From Anthopleura xanthogrammica (lineage: Eukaryota; Cnidaria; Anthozoa; Actiniaria; Actiniidae): DNA of 64,000 nucleotides. The stretch's first letter is position 1, and each line of letters opens with the position of its first letter. The translations under genes were made by a program, and so were the position numbers. Below, one piece after another: positions 1 through 12,200 of this stretch. Where the stretch lies: positions 6,664,468-6,728,467 of the forward strand of contig OZ025221.1 in the NCBI GenBank assembly GCA_964019055.1. Reading direction: 5' to 3'. The notes under the pieces were generated by a model. The model was not told where the DNA came from. It searched no databases and worked only from the letters and a program-made list of their open reading frames with translations.

Positions 1-110
1 AGTGAATTTTCAACAGATTCTATCTTGTCATGGCACGAAAGGATTAACTTGGTGAATTCCTATTAGTTATTGTTAAACGATTTAATCAAATGAGGTATCA
101 TAACTCTTAC

Positions 111-879
111 CAATTTTACCTCCATAGGTATGTGTTTTCAATCGAAATGTTCCCTGTCTGTAAGTAATTGACATCCTTCCGCCACTTCCACCGCCCCCTG
201 TGCCACTACCAATTCCACCATTCGCTTCAATCTTCCCAGTTCCATCGATTTCAAAGCAGAACACTGCTATTCCTCCTCCACTCCCTCCACCCCCATTCCC
301 AGTAGCACTGCCTCCAGGAGCCATGACTATACCATTGAGGATAATTTTACGAGCTTCTAGTTGCAGAAAGCCTCCTCCATTACCACGTCCAGACCCACCA
401 CCTCGGCTTCCAGGGGTAGATACATTAAATGGGTGACCATAGGGTAGGGCCTGTGAGGATGCTAGGGTCATCCCAGATGCTGCTCCACCTCGACCACCGA
501 AACTTCCTCCCGTTCCACCTCTACTATGGCCCACACCACCACCATGGTTAGAAGACTCTTCGTTTAAACCAGCACTCAAAGTCCCAGTTCGCTGGATTTC
601 CAAAGTTTGAGTAACTTTTAGAGTATGGCGACTGGATGCCAAGGTTGTCTCAAAGAACACATCACTGGCGATTATCAATGATTGATAAGAGTGTTCGCCA
701 GGAGAGAACTTACAGGGAGACGATATAGTTGATGTAGGTGCACTTGGACATGCCTGAAGACTGGCATCTACAATTGTATTTCCAAAAACCAGGAGTAGCA
801 GAATCCAGACATGAAGTAACACTGGATTCTTACCAACTCCCAGTCTAAAAATATGATTCTTGATCTCAAAAAGAGCCAT
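111..879 (-). CDS. Secreted glycine-rich protein, first exon (partial gene)
   Basis: The exon opens at an ATG (877-879 on the plus strand as cat) and encodes about 256 residues before a consensus donor (G|GTAAGAG, GT at 109-110). Residues about 1-40 hold a basic start and a long hydrophobic stretch (VLLHVWILLLLVFG), a signal peptide or signal anchor. Then come a short Cys-containing segment, a Thr/Ser-rich part, and three blocks of glycine-rich sequence (e.g. SRGGTGGSFGGRGG, GNGGGGSGGG, GTGGGGSGGR) alternating with hydrophobic strand-like runs such as LEARKIILNGIVM. This alternation resembles beta-helix or adhesin-like extracellular proteins with a GxIxAxGG...GGGSGG pattern. I do not recognise a named family. 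Downstream exons lie left of the window. Function is unknown; cell-surface or matrix role is an inference. The complementary-strand frame is a proline-rich shadow. Confidence 0.7.
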
Positions 880-1969
880 GACGATGAATCATCGTGAAGA
901 AGTTATCTTAGAATTTCTTTTTGATAAGATTTCTTTCCTCTTATGAGACTTGTTGAAAAATTTTTTTTGACAAGTTTAGATGTGCAATGGTCGTCACATG
1001 AACTTGTATGAAGCACTATACATCGATACATAGAATCTTATAGAGCTTACGTCACGCAAGAGTTGTTCACTTAAAGCTTTTTAAATAACAATTATTAAAC
1101 TCATGAGGGTCACGCAAACTACACACGACACTTCAAACGTCACACAAAAATAACTTCATGCTCTGAAAAAGCTCTGAAAAGCGCTACGACAGCTTCAGGC
1201 ACAAGTACTTGATAATGTTATGCTTCGTTACGCACCTTTTGAATATTGTAACGCAAGGGCCAATATCTCTTTTGGCCTTCGAAAACATAATAATTAACAA
1301 CTAAATAATTAATACTACCTATCAAAATTATATTCTATTACATTTTTGCTTGTCTCTTTCACCACATTTAGTAAAAGTAATGAATTATTTTCATAAAATT
1401 GTGAGAATATTTCATTTTTTTCTTACATAGGATTCGTGTTCATGAATGCTTAAAATTTATCCTGTTCGTGCTTAGTGCACGCGGACCTGATTAAGCAAAG
1501 AGGAATATAACAAAATAGCAATCTGTTTACACTGTAAACTGTTTAGATGAGTTTAATATTCATCAATAATGATCATTCCTTTGTTGTCATAAGGATCTAG
1601 TAAATGAAAGACAGAGGTCATAGGCTTCAACTGCATTGTAAATTTGGCTCACAGACGACTTTCAGTATACAATATGGAGACTCCTTGCAGCATAAACACT
1701 TACAAAATTAGTCTTAAAGTCAAGTGCAGCTAACAGGAAAATACAAAAGATATGACAATTTGTTCACAACATTTGTGCTATTTCTTTTGTATTCTCCTGT
1801 TAGCCTGTCCAAGATAGTATTTAAGAGCCCTTGAATGTGCAGTTTATTTTGGAGGAAACCCAATACAATATTACTTTCATGAGAATTCTAATTTTAAAAA
1901 ATTCATTGTTTGCTCTACGCATTTAGCTGTACTGGTAAAAATTGAAAGGACTCTGCAGAGCGTTAAGAA
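880..1969. other. Intergenic, no recognisable content
   Basis: This is AT-rich sequence upstream of the glycine-rich gene. I see no coding exon, tRNA or clear repeat in it. The promoter of the glycine-rich gene presumably lies in the first few hundred bases, but no convincing core element stands out. Confidence 0.5.
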
Positions 1970-2040
1970 CTAACAGGAGAGCAGTAACAAGCTTATGTTT
2001 GATTGCAGTGGGTGGCCTGTGTAATAATGGATTGGAGGAA

Positions 2041-2480
2041 ATGACTGACTGAATGATTTATTAATCAATTGATTGATTGATGATATGATAATTAGATAAA
2101 TGGATAGGATGGGATGGGATAAGATAGGATGAATGGATGGGATGAAATGACTGACTGACTGATTGATCAATAGATTGATTTAATGATTGGATAATGAGAT
2201 AGATGGAGAGGATGGGATGGGATGGGATAGGATAGGATAGGATAGGATAAATGGATGGATGGGATGAAATGACTGACTGACTGATTGATCAATAGATTGA
2301 TTTAATGATTGGATAATGAGATAGATGGAGAGGATGGGATGGGATGGGATGGGATAGGATAGGATAGGATAGGATAAATGGATGGATGTGAGAAAATGAC
2401 TTACTGAACTGATTGATTGATCAATTGATTGACTGATGATATGATATTGAGATAGATAGGATAGAATGGGATAAATTAGG
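2041..2480. repeat. Minisatellite of GATTGATT / GGATAGGATGG motifs, about 122 bp period
   Basis: Runs of gattgattgatc, gactgactgact and gggatgggataggatagg are repeated. A compound unit recurs with a period near 122 bp: the string gatgaaatgactgact occurs near 2141 and near 2263, each followed by the same ataatgagatagatggagag segment. About two and a half units are present. Confidence 0.85.
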
Positions 2481-2489
2481 ATGAATGAA

Positions 2490-2712
2490 TGGGGTGAGAT
2501 GGGATGAGATCAGATGAGATGAGATCAGATGAGATGAGATGAGATGAGATCAGATCAGATCAGATCAGATCAGATCAGATGAGATGAGATCAGATGAGAT
2601 CAGATCAGATGAGATCAGATCAGATCAGATGAGATCAGATCAGATCAGATCAGATCAGATCAGATGAGATGAGATGTGATGAGATGAGATGAGATGAGAT
2701 GAGATGAGATAT
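2490..2712. repeat. Pentanucleotide array (GATCA/GATGA)n
   Basis: About 220 bp are made almost only of the pentamers GATCA and GATGA in irregular alternation, giving dozens of GATC sites. It directly follows the minisatellite and probably arose by slippage from it. Confidence 0.9.
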
Positions 2713-3235
2713 AGTATGGATGGATGTTTATGAACATGCCAACACTAAATTCGTCCATGTTGATCATAAAATGGTTTGATATAATTTGCAGAGCTCGAAA
2801 TTAAATAGGGGCCTGCCAATGGCCAAAATGCAGGTCAAGTTTTACTACTGTCAGGCAAAAAAAGTTTTGAACTGCCAAATGGAAAATAAAATTGCAGGGG
2901 GATTTTGCTCCAAAACTATTTATCCTACCAAAAATAAGAAACTGTGGGGCCATTCATCTTTTCTATTTCGAGACCTGATTTGGTTACTGTATTAATTCAC
3001 CAGATAAAACATAAATGATAGATATTATCAAATTATGAATTATTAATGAACAAAAAAAACACAATAGAAATCAGTCACCCAGTAGAAGTATGTAAAATAA
3101 GCCAGACATAAAATCATTAATCATATCTGATTGGTCAGGTTCAGAAATAGTTTCTGCTGAAGAAATATTCAATAAAAATTAATTCTTCTGATTGGACAAG
3201 ACAGGAAACAATCTTGAAACTATCTTGAAATTATT
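2713..3235. other. Intergenic, no recognisable content
   Basis: A short open frame at 2786-2995 has no recognisable protein features and no splice context. I see nothing else. Confidence 0.45.
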
Positions 3236-3514
3236 TCAGGTTTATTTCCTTCTTAGGATTTTCCACTTTGTCATGGTACAATTACAAGGTGTCATTCCAT
3301 TGAGTATCATTTCTTTGTTTGGGCCCAAATGAAACAAAGAATTCTATTCTCAAAGGAATGACTTTCAGGATTATTTCCTTCTTAGGATTTTCCACTTTGA
3401 CATGGCACAATTACGAGGTGTCATTCCATTGTGTATCATTTCTTTGTTTGGATGCAAATGAAACAAAGAATTCTATTCTCAAAGGAATGACATGTGGTCT
3501 GAAATGGGCAAAAC
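3236..3514. repeat. Tandem duplication of a MITE-derived segment
   Basis: A segment of about 130 bp beginning ttatttccttcttaggat is present twice in direct order (from about 3240 and about 3369), each ending in ctattctcaaaggaatgac. The right end (tgtggtctgaaatgggcaaaac, about 3491-3514) matches the terminus of the inverted-repeat family also found at 6534-6686 and 8066-8247. Confidence 0.75.
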
Positions 3515-5230
3515 AAATGCTTAAGCTAAATTAAAGAGGTCTAATGCCCACGCAGGTCAGCTGCTCATATTGTACATAATACTTTAAACTTGATATCCAT
3601 TTCCTAAACTCTATAATAAGCTATCAAGTAATCCTAATAAAAGCTTGGAAAAGGGAATTTCTACCTTATTTTATGTATACAGAACAAGGATTTAACCATT
3701 TATATTGTCATTTGCTTAGAGAATGGAGAACAATCTCCCATTGGAGGAATATTTGTACAACATGGCAAGACCCTCCCCTAGAACGGGGGGTCACAGGCAC
3801 CCTGTGTCCACCCCCTAAATCTGCCACTGGACATCATAATCACAATCATAAACATAATCATGAAGGCCTTATGTCGCTGATCTTATGTCTTAGTGGGAAC
3901 GTACTGAAACATAACCATAAGAAAATATTCGAGCATATGTGATTGGGATTATGGTATGTCCGGGATATGTCAAGTTAAAATACCAAATGTCGAAACTACA
4001 TTAGTGCATAAAACATGTGTTTATGAATGTAAGTCTTCATAACCGGTCAAAATATAATCATAAACAACTCAAGACCAAAATAATTTAACCTGAACATAAC
4101 GAATATTATGTAAACCTTAAATATAACCTAAATATAAGCTTACCTTAGTTCACTGATTCCCTTGTAAACTTTGGGATTGACTTCACCATGGTCCACGCAA
4201 GTTGATCAAAGAAGCAACGAAATCGCTGTTCGAAGAGATAGCTATCGGTATGGTAAGTTCATGCCTTTGGATGGGATCGATTCCTAAGTTTTTTCATTAC
4301 TGGAATATCATCTTATCTGGGTTGTGGTTGTTTTGAAGTCACATGTGAAGATGGAGGTGGTACTGTAAAACCAAGCAATCGCGCGTAAATCACAAGATAT
4401 TTGATTGGTTACTTGATTGGACAATCACCAAACCCCTCCAAAGGTAGCCCAGAATAGCATTTTCCGAGTTTATATTCCAACTTCACAAATCAACTCAGTC
4501 TCTGAAATACGTTCGACAAAATAAATACAATCCCATAGCCACGCTAGCTTGCATGGGGTTTATGTATCTTTGCTCATACGCCAAAAATGGGTCCCAAACA
4601 ACGAGGGGTGCGGATGTTCATAGTTGGAGTATCTTTTAGGAGTTGAAATCGTAGATCACTCCTTCTTAGGGTTGAAAAAGGAAAAGCTGTTGGTTTTTAT
4701 AATTTAGCATGTGCGGTATCTTTTGGGGGTACGCGATTGGTGGCCACGATGATTTTTTGTTTTAAATTATTTACCTTATTGGCCGTGTTTCATGATCAGT
4801 GGCTAAGATTGAACCAGGACCACGCCCAAAATCTCTGTTTTAGGGGTGAAATGTTTGTTTTTTTCGACGATCATCCCCGCCCTATTTATATGGAGAACCC
4901 CCCCTCCCCGTCAAAAAGGGAAAGCTCTTTTATAGAAAGCTTCGTTATTTTCCTATTTATGCTTGGTTTAATTTCTTTTTTAGGTTGAGGTAGAATTTGT
5001 GGATGGAAAAGATAACCCCTTACATGTAAATGTGGAAATCCCAAACCGGCTGTAAAATGGCCTCTTTTCAGGGCCCTGGCATAATCACCTTAGCAATTTT
5101 ATTGAATAGATTACAAGACAAGCTCGAGAATGGCAAATCACTATTTATTTGCATTTTGAAGTAAAGGGTCTCAGAAGCTGATTTCAGAATGACTTTTTAA
5201 AATACATTCAGCGACAGTTGAACAGAAATC
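3515..5230. other. Intergenic, no recognisable gene
   Basis: Short open frames at 3673-3942 and 4737-4988 look random. The region 3836-3862 contains a small run of cataatcacaatcataaac. No exon of a known family was seen on either strand. Confidence 0.4.
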
Positions 5231-5267
5231 GAAACCTCAACGTATTTTAAGGCGCATTCTATAAGCC

Positions 5268-5415
5268 ATTCAGAGGTTGAGGAAAAGTGGGTCGAATTGG
5301 CATCGCAGTGCATTGTAGGACTGTTTTACGGAACGAAATTGGAAATGTCCCCTAAAATAGTCCCTCAATGCACTGCAATGCCAACGATCCAGTTTTTTCT
5401 CAACCTCGGAATGAC
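5268..5415. mobile_element. Short inverted-repeat element (MITE-like)
   Basis: The left arm starts attcagaggttgaggaaaag and continues through ggcatcgcagtgcattgtag. The right arm carries the imperfect reverse complement (caatgcactgcaatgcc ... ttttttctcaacctcggaat). A short central loop separates them. There is no coding capacity. Confidence 0.6.
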
Positions 5416-5567
5416 TAATGTTGTATTTCTAAGCATAATAATTATGATATGGTAGGAAATTAAATTTTGAAAATGAAAATTTTGCCCAAATCCAAATGCA
5501 GTTGATCCCGAAAATCATCAAATGCTGAATAGGCACACACGGGTAAAGTCAGCGGTAAATCTAAGTA

Positions 5568-5722
5568 CAGGATTTGTACCATCACGTGATGGCAGCTATG
5601 ACAGGAGACAGGAACAACTTCTAATCTGATTAACATGAGAAAATATTCAGTTTCCCAGGGGAAAAAGAGACTATTATTGTGCCTCTTCTCCGTTCATGGT
5701 TGCCATCACGTAATGGTGCAAA
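5568..5722. mobile_element. Short inverted-repeat element (MITE-like)
   Basis: Arms gtaccatcacgtgatggca (about 5576) and tgccatcacgtaatggtgc (about 5702) are inverted, about 110 bp apart. The arm contains a CACGTG core. Noncoding. Confidence 0.5.
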
Positions 5723-6295
5723 GCTTCTATAGCTTCTCTGGACATCATACTGTTTTGTTTGAATAACAACGTTGGCTGTACATTCGGCTTATATTATAAT
5801 CTTTTCAATGTCAAGCTATTATCGTGTGTCTGCCACTTCCTAAACTTCTAGAAGGTTTTGCTTTGGTTTCCATCTACCAAAAATAGCTTTCAGACCATTG
5901 TGTATGTATTTGATGGACGAAAGCCAAACCACCAAAATACAGTACGTGTGCCACCGGGAGTTGCCTGAATAGCACGAACATGAAAAACGCCATGACATTG
6001 ATCTTTGCATACATCCTTCGTCAAATACCGAAAGGTCTTTGCGAGTGTTAACAATAACCTAAAATGTATTTCTTAGTGTATTTTTTACCAAAGCCCATTC
6101 TGACAGATTTTCAGAACAATCTTTAAACCCAACCGTCCCAGGAATATCTTTAAGCATTTCTTATTATCGATTTACTCAGTTCTCATTTCCTTTAACAGGA
6201 GTTTGTGCACTGCACAAGTATATTCCATGGAGATATCTTTTAATATCTTTTTCCATTTGTGTTTTTTTCTCTCTTTTGGCCTTCTATGGATATTA

Positions 6296-9200
6296 TTAAC
6301 CGGGTATCAGTTTGAGGACTTTTCCAATGGCAATCGTTTTCCCTATAAATAATTCCAAAATATGATTAGTTTAAACAATCAGACACTCGTTGGCATCACG
6401 TAGCAATCAAGGGAGGTGTGGCAGCAAACTTTTCAGTAGAAGACTTCATTTTGACCATAGCAGAACAATTTGCAAAATCACTGTATGCATCACTAGCTTA
6501 TTGATGAGTGTCATCACCTCTTTACTGGGACGAAATGTTTTCCCATTTTAGACCACGTGTCATTTTCCTGAGAATAAAATTCTTTGTTTGAGTTGTATTG
6601 ATATTCATGTGTCTTCTCATGCACAACCGTTAAACAAAGAAATGATACTCTAGGGAAAGATACGTGGTCTGATATGGGAAAACATTAGGTCCAAAGTAGA
6701 AAGATCTATATATTCATTTGATTTTTTCAGAAATTCTCAGAAGCTCTCATACTAGAATTTGAACTCACCTTCGTCTCGTAGTGTGAATCGACCCATTTGA
6801 GGAAAATCGTCGAACTTTTCAATGCAGATGACCCCTTGTGTCTCCAGTCTCACGACTGCTATTTGTTCTTGTTTTATGAAGCGTGGTCTCTCGCCTTCTT
6901 TTTTACCTGTTTTCCTATCGACTCGAGCAATCAGGGCCTAAAAAAAGAATTATTTGGATTTTTAGTTAAAGGAAAGTGGGTACTTGTGATGATGATTATG
7001 ATGGTATAATGATGTGTGATAGCGAGTTGATACATAATTATTTAGATCATTTTGATTTGATGCCAAAGCGTACCAAGATACAAAATGAGCTGATAGTGGT
7101 GTGCTGATAAGGTAGTCATTGTGATGATGGTAAAAGAACCATTTATCTTTGACGTAATGTTTTCCCATTTCAGACCATGTCGTTCCTTAGAGTAAGGTTA
7201 ATAGGTCCATTCCAAGGTTAAGAGGTCTATTGACTATGACATTGAAAGTGATGGTGATAATGATGTTCTTGGTTTATATCATTGGTAGTAAAACTACCCC
7301 TGATAACGACTTTTATAGCTATGAACAAATATGAATAGCTATTAATTAAAGAACTTTCTTACCGCAATAGATACTTCTTCTACAACGTTATGGATATGAA
7401 GAACAGCTCGGTAACCCGCACAGATAATAGACTTGTATTCCAGAATGACGACCTACAGAAAAACAAACAAGAGAGAATGTTTGTATTGTTTACAACTTAA
7501 CCAGTTTCATATGACTATGAAAAACTTATGGCACGGACTGCGCCTTACTGTGACCATGTCAGTACTGTGCCTTGACTTTTCACACTCATGCGAAATCTAG
7601 TCTACCATACGTTAACTGTAATCAGATATCCCACAATCAGTAAACTAATGACACAAACAAATCCTACCTGTGCATCAAATTTTCTTACTGTATGGCACAG
7701 GCTGTCGGGAGAGCACAGAACAAATCCTTGTGATACATCCTAAAAACAAAACAACACAAATACACTGATATTAGCACTTTTGGTGCAGACAGGAGTTGTA
7801 TCTTGAGGAATCACAGATTTACAGTAAGCCTTGGCCTGAACTCAATCAAAATGCATGGGAAATTAATGCATGCACAAAAGTGGAAAGATGGATGGATTGA
7901 AGGGAGGATTGACCACTGTTTGTGTAATGCTCTACATGGATTAAAGTTGTTGTTGTTTTGTTGTTGTTGTTGTTGTTGTTGTTTTTGTTGCTGTTTTTGT
8001 TTTCACTGCTGCTCAAATGTCAAACAAAGCACTGTACCAAAAAGTATAGACCTCCCGGCTTGCGTAATGTTTTCCCATTTCAGACCATATGTCATTCTCT
8101 TGAGGATAAGATTCTTTGTTTGAGTTGTATCCATTTTCATGTGTCTTCTCATATGCAATTGTTAAACATAGAAATGATACTCTAGGGGATGACACAAGGT
8201 CTGAGACAAGTGCTCTGATACATGGTTGAACATAATGGAAAAACATTGAACCACAATAAATAAGGAGTATTAATGCCTGGACTAACCTCTTCTTCTACGC
8301 CTTTTAGACGAAGTTTGACATTATCCCCAGCTCTTGCAATATTCCTTTCCTCATCATCATAAACAACAGTAACAATTTCTACAGTTACCTGAAAAAAATC
8401 AAGATCCAAAGGGCCTTTAAAATATATTTGTCTCCTACAACTTAGGGCAAACAAGACAATTTTAGATCATGCTAATTTGCATAAGCAGGCAAATTTCAAA
8501 ATGTTGCAGAGAAAATTTCCCACAGTTGAACTTTCTGCAACAGTTTTTGTTGTCAGTGCTTCTGTTGCTGTCAAGAGAAGTAATACACACTGGAATATTT
8601 TCTTACAACCTGGCAGGCAATACAATCAACACCAAACAGTGCATGGGTGCCATGCACTGCTACGGTGTTGTCTCTCACCGCTGTATAGTTCACACCTGGG
8701 ATCGCAGGGTTTGATTCCCAGCTGACCCACATAGTTAGTTGACATTTTTTGGTATTTTTTTTGTCTCCCTTGACATGAGGATTTTTCTCTGGGTTCTGTG
8801 GTTTTCCTTCCTCCATAAATATTATCAAGTTTATGTGGAGTGAACCTCATGGAAGAGCCCCTTGCACACGTCCCTCATAGGGAGTGATAGTTGTAATATA
8901 AGTGCAGCATGCATTGGCAGTTTAAGGTTGCAATTCAAGAAAACTGCATCACTGTTTGTATTACCTTGTTTGGCATCAATAATAATGACTGTCCTTTATT
9001 GATTGTTCCAGATTCAAGTTTTCCAAAAATAATAGTTCCCATATCCTGAAGAAACAAAATACATTAATGGCAATCCACCTTTTCAGCAATAGGCTTTCAC
9101 GATTTGAACCCACGACCTTCGGCTCAGTGGCCTAGAGCATCGGCTAGAAACCCGAAAATTGTGGGTTCAAATCCCACCAGGGCTCTGAATTTTTTTCAGA

Positions 9201-12200
9201 GAAAAATTTGCTTGAAGAAACACATCACAACTTCTAATTCTCATTCACCAAGCAACAAAAACACCTAATACTGAAGTGCATTATTTGTCCAACTCACTCT
9301 GTATTTGTCTGCTATAGGCAGTCTCACTGGACCATCTACTGATCTGTCTAGCGTTGGCAGCTCATCAATGTATGTTAAGAATGGTTTCCCACTGGAAAAC
9401 AAAATATTAAAATTACATTATACTAGGTCCCCTATACACCTTTTCAAAATGAAATCACGTAAAAACATTTGGTCTTGTCAAGCGTCACAGATAATTACAA
9501 AATCTCCATTCAGAAAAAATACAGGCTCAAACATGTCATAGTCGTAAATAAATATTTCTCATATCTTACCTATACCAAGGACAAACTGTAGGATCCAAAG
9601 GTTCTTTAAGATTAGCTCCTGTTAACCCTGAACAGGGCATGTACATTATATCTGTAGAAAAAAATATACAAAAACAATGACATTTAAAGCCAGTTCAATG
9701 AACAATCCTGGGTGCTCTTTGAGAAGTATGTACCTGAATTAGTCAGCAGAACACTTTTTTAAGCCTTAGAATAAAACTTAATGACAATAAACCCATTCGA
9801 AAAAAATGGCCACTTCTCATTTACATATTTTCTAAATTTAATGTGTCAAGAGAAATGAAACATGTAAATGGAAAAAGATAAAATAAACAAGGATTCTGTG
9901 AAAAACCTTGGACAAAATAGTGATTATTTTAGGAGTTACTGCAGTATAAAGTGTGTAAATGACATCAAAGCGAGACAAGTCAGTATTGATCATGCTTTGT
10001 TTTCATTCTACATTTTGATTGGTTCTCCCTATCTAAGTGGCCCTGGTTATAGGAGCAGCACTGTAAGAATGAAAAAATAGAGGCCAAAACTAGGTCACAT
10101 GTAAACAGTATTAGTGGTATTTACCTGTCTTAGGATTAAATCCCACCTTCTTGAGGAAAGGTGTCAGTTTGACCTGGATATCCTCATATCTATGAGTAAA
10201 AATATGATACATATTTATAAGCATAATACATGGACCACAGAGCACACTGAAAAGTGGTGGGGGTGCCAAGATTGGAAAATTTAGTGGATATAAGCTAGAA
10301 GTGTGTCCCCATCCTCTAACCCTGATATGATATGATATGGAGCACTGACAGTAAAAAAGTGGGTTTAAGTCTGGGCCAGACCATCACTCAGGGTCTTAAA
10401 ATATCTGAGTAGAAGGTGCTGTCTTCGCTCTAAAAATATCTGCAAATTGTTAGACTTTTGCTGTGGCTAGGATGGCCATGTAGAGGGCCAGAAGTTTATC
10501 AGTTATGACTGTCACGTGTCACCCTCTCTAAATAAAGTTGATTATTATTAGAGCGGTTTTTGTATGAGTGGGAAACAATACGTCAAATTTGTAGCTGTAC
10601 TGTAGCCGTACCATAGCCATAACTATGCGTTGTGATTGGATGAATTACTGGAAACAATGGGAAGCCATTTCAATGTTACTGTATGTCATGTCGTACCATG
10701 TACATGCCGTAAGTCAGTGTCGTACGTTTCCCACTCATATGAAAACCCCTCTATTACTACTAATGCTCAAATGCAGTATGCATACATGTACAGTAGCAAG
10801 GATTATGTACCGACATGTCAAGCACTGTCTTATTGTACCTTGTAACATCCCATTCTACTGTAGGGTCATCCATTTTGTTTACCAGCACAACCAAGTGTTT
10901 AACGCCTGCTGTCTTCGCTAACATAGCATGCTCTCTAGTGAAGTAAATGTATTAGAGTATTTTGATTACATTTAAAAATGTCATGGAAAAACTTGACCAG
11001 GAAAAACTTGTGTCCTATACTGTCATTAAAGTATTAGGCTTGAGGTGGTTTTCAGGCAGATATCTGTAGGGTGATAGCAGGTAGGATATTGGTACACTGT
11101 AGGTTAATGGTGTGCTGTTGGCCAACAACCTACCAACACAGATTTGGGGGTGGTATTCTCTTTATTATTACCATAATTGTATTAATGGTAACTCTTCATG
11201 ATCTGCAACCTTGATGCTACAGTACATAACTGTGCGTAGATGGCACAAATCTTCTTACCTTGTTTGACCACCTCTTTCAAAGCCAGTTTCAAATTCTCCT
11301 TTACGAGCAGAAATAACCTGGAATTCAAAACCAACAGTTCAGTCTTTGAAATGTAAAATTGGAATAACTGAACAACTGAAAAATGGTTCCATAAAACTAT
11401 AAATTGACCATGCATTGCATCATAAGAGACATCATAAATTGATATTTTGCAGAAAATGCCCAAGAAATTATTGAAAGATGTGTTCACTTACCAGGACTCC
11501 CAAATCAGCTTGTGCTGCCCCGCTTATCATGTTGGGTACAAAACTCTTGTGACCAGGTGCGTCAAGTAATGTGAAATGTTTATTTACTGTATCAAAGGCT
11601 GCCCGGCCCACCTCTACTGTCTTGCCCTAAACAAAACAAGATCAAGAAACAAATAGTAAACATTGATCCATATTATACAGGCTGTAGAGTAGCATGATCA
11701 ACCTCTAGGCTGATCAAAGTCACGGCACAGCTAACTCACAGATATTGAACTGCAGTTTAACATGTTCAGTTGTGCATAGGAGGAGGGGACCAAAGAAACT
11801 GGAGAAAAAGAGTAAAATCAAGGGCAAACCCAACAAACATTATTCACATGTGATGTGGAGTGCAGGACTCAAATATAAGACCCAAGAGATCAGGTGACTG
11901 TGTCACACTACTGCTACACTAAATAGCCCATTGTGGATATTCCGGTTCAGTGATCATGCACAAAGGAATTCAAGACGAGGCTCCGGGGAAAACAAAAGAA
12001 TGTATTATGATTACTCCATTGTTTCCCCAGAGCCTCATCTTGAATTGCTTTGTGTGATCACTCAACCAGAATATCAAATGTGGGCTATTGATCTCATAAA
12101 TGCTTTCCTCACAAAAATGAAACAATTTCCTTCAAAACCCTGTTGCACATGACAATCTTATGGAAAATAGTTTTTACAATGGCATTACGAGACAGTACAT

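Noticed and set aside
880..6295. Possible 3' exons of another gene between the glycine-rich gene and eRF3
   Set aside because: No frame with conserved motifs or matching splice sites could be found on either strand.
7803..8185. Cys-rich and Leu-rich plus-strand frames
   Set aside because: They are translations of a (GTT)n run inside an eRF3 intron.
9098..9190. A genuine tRNA gene
   Set aside because: The T-arm is good but the acceptor and anticodon stems do not pair convincingly; a SINE head is more likely.
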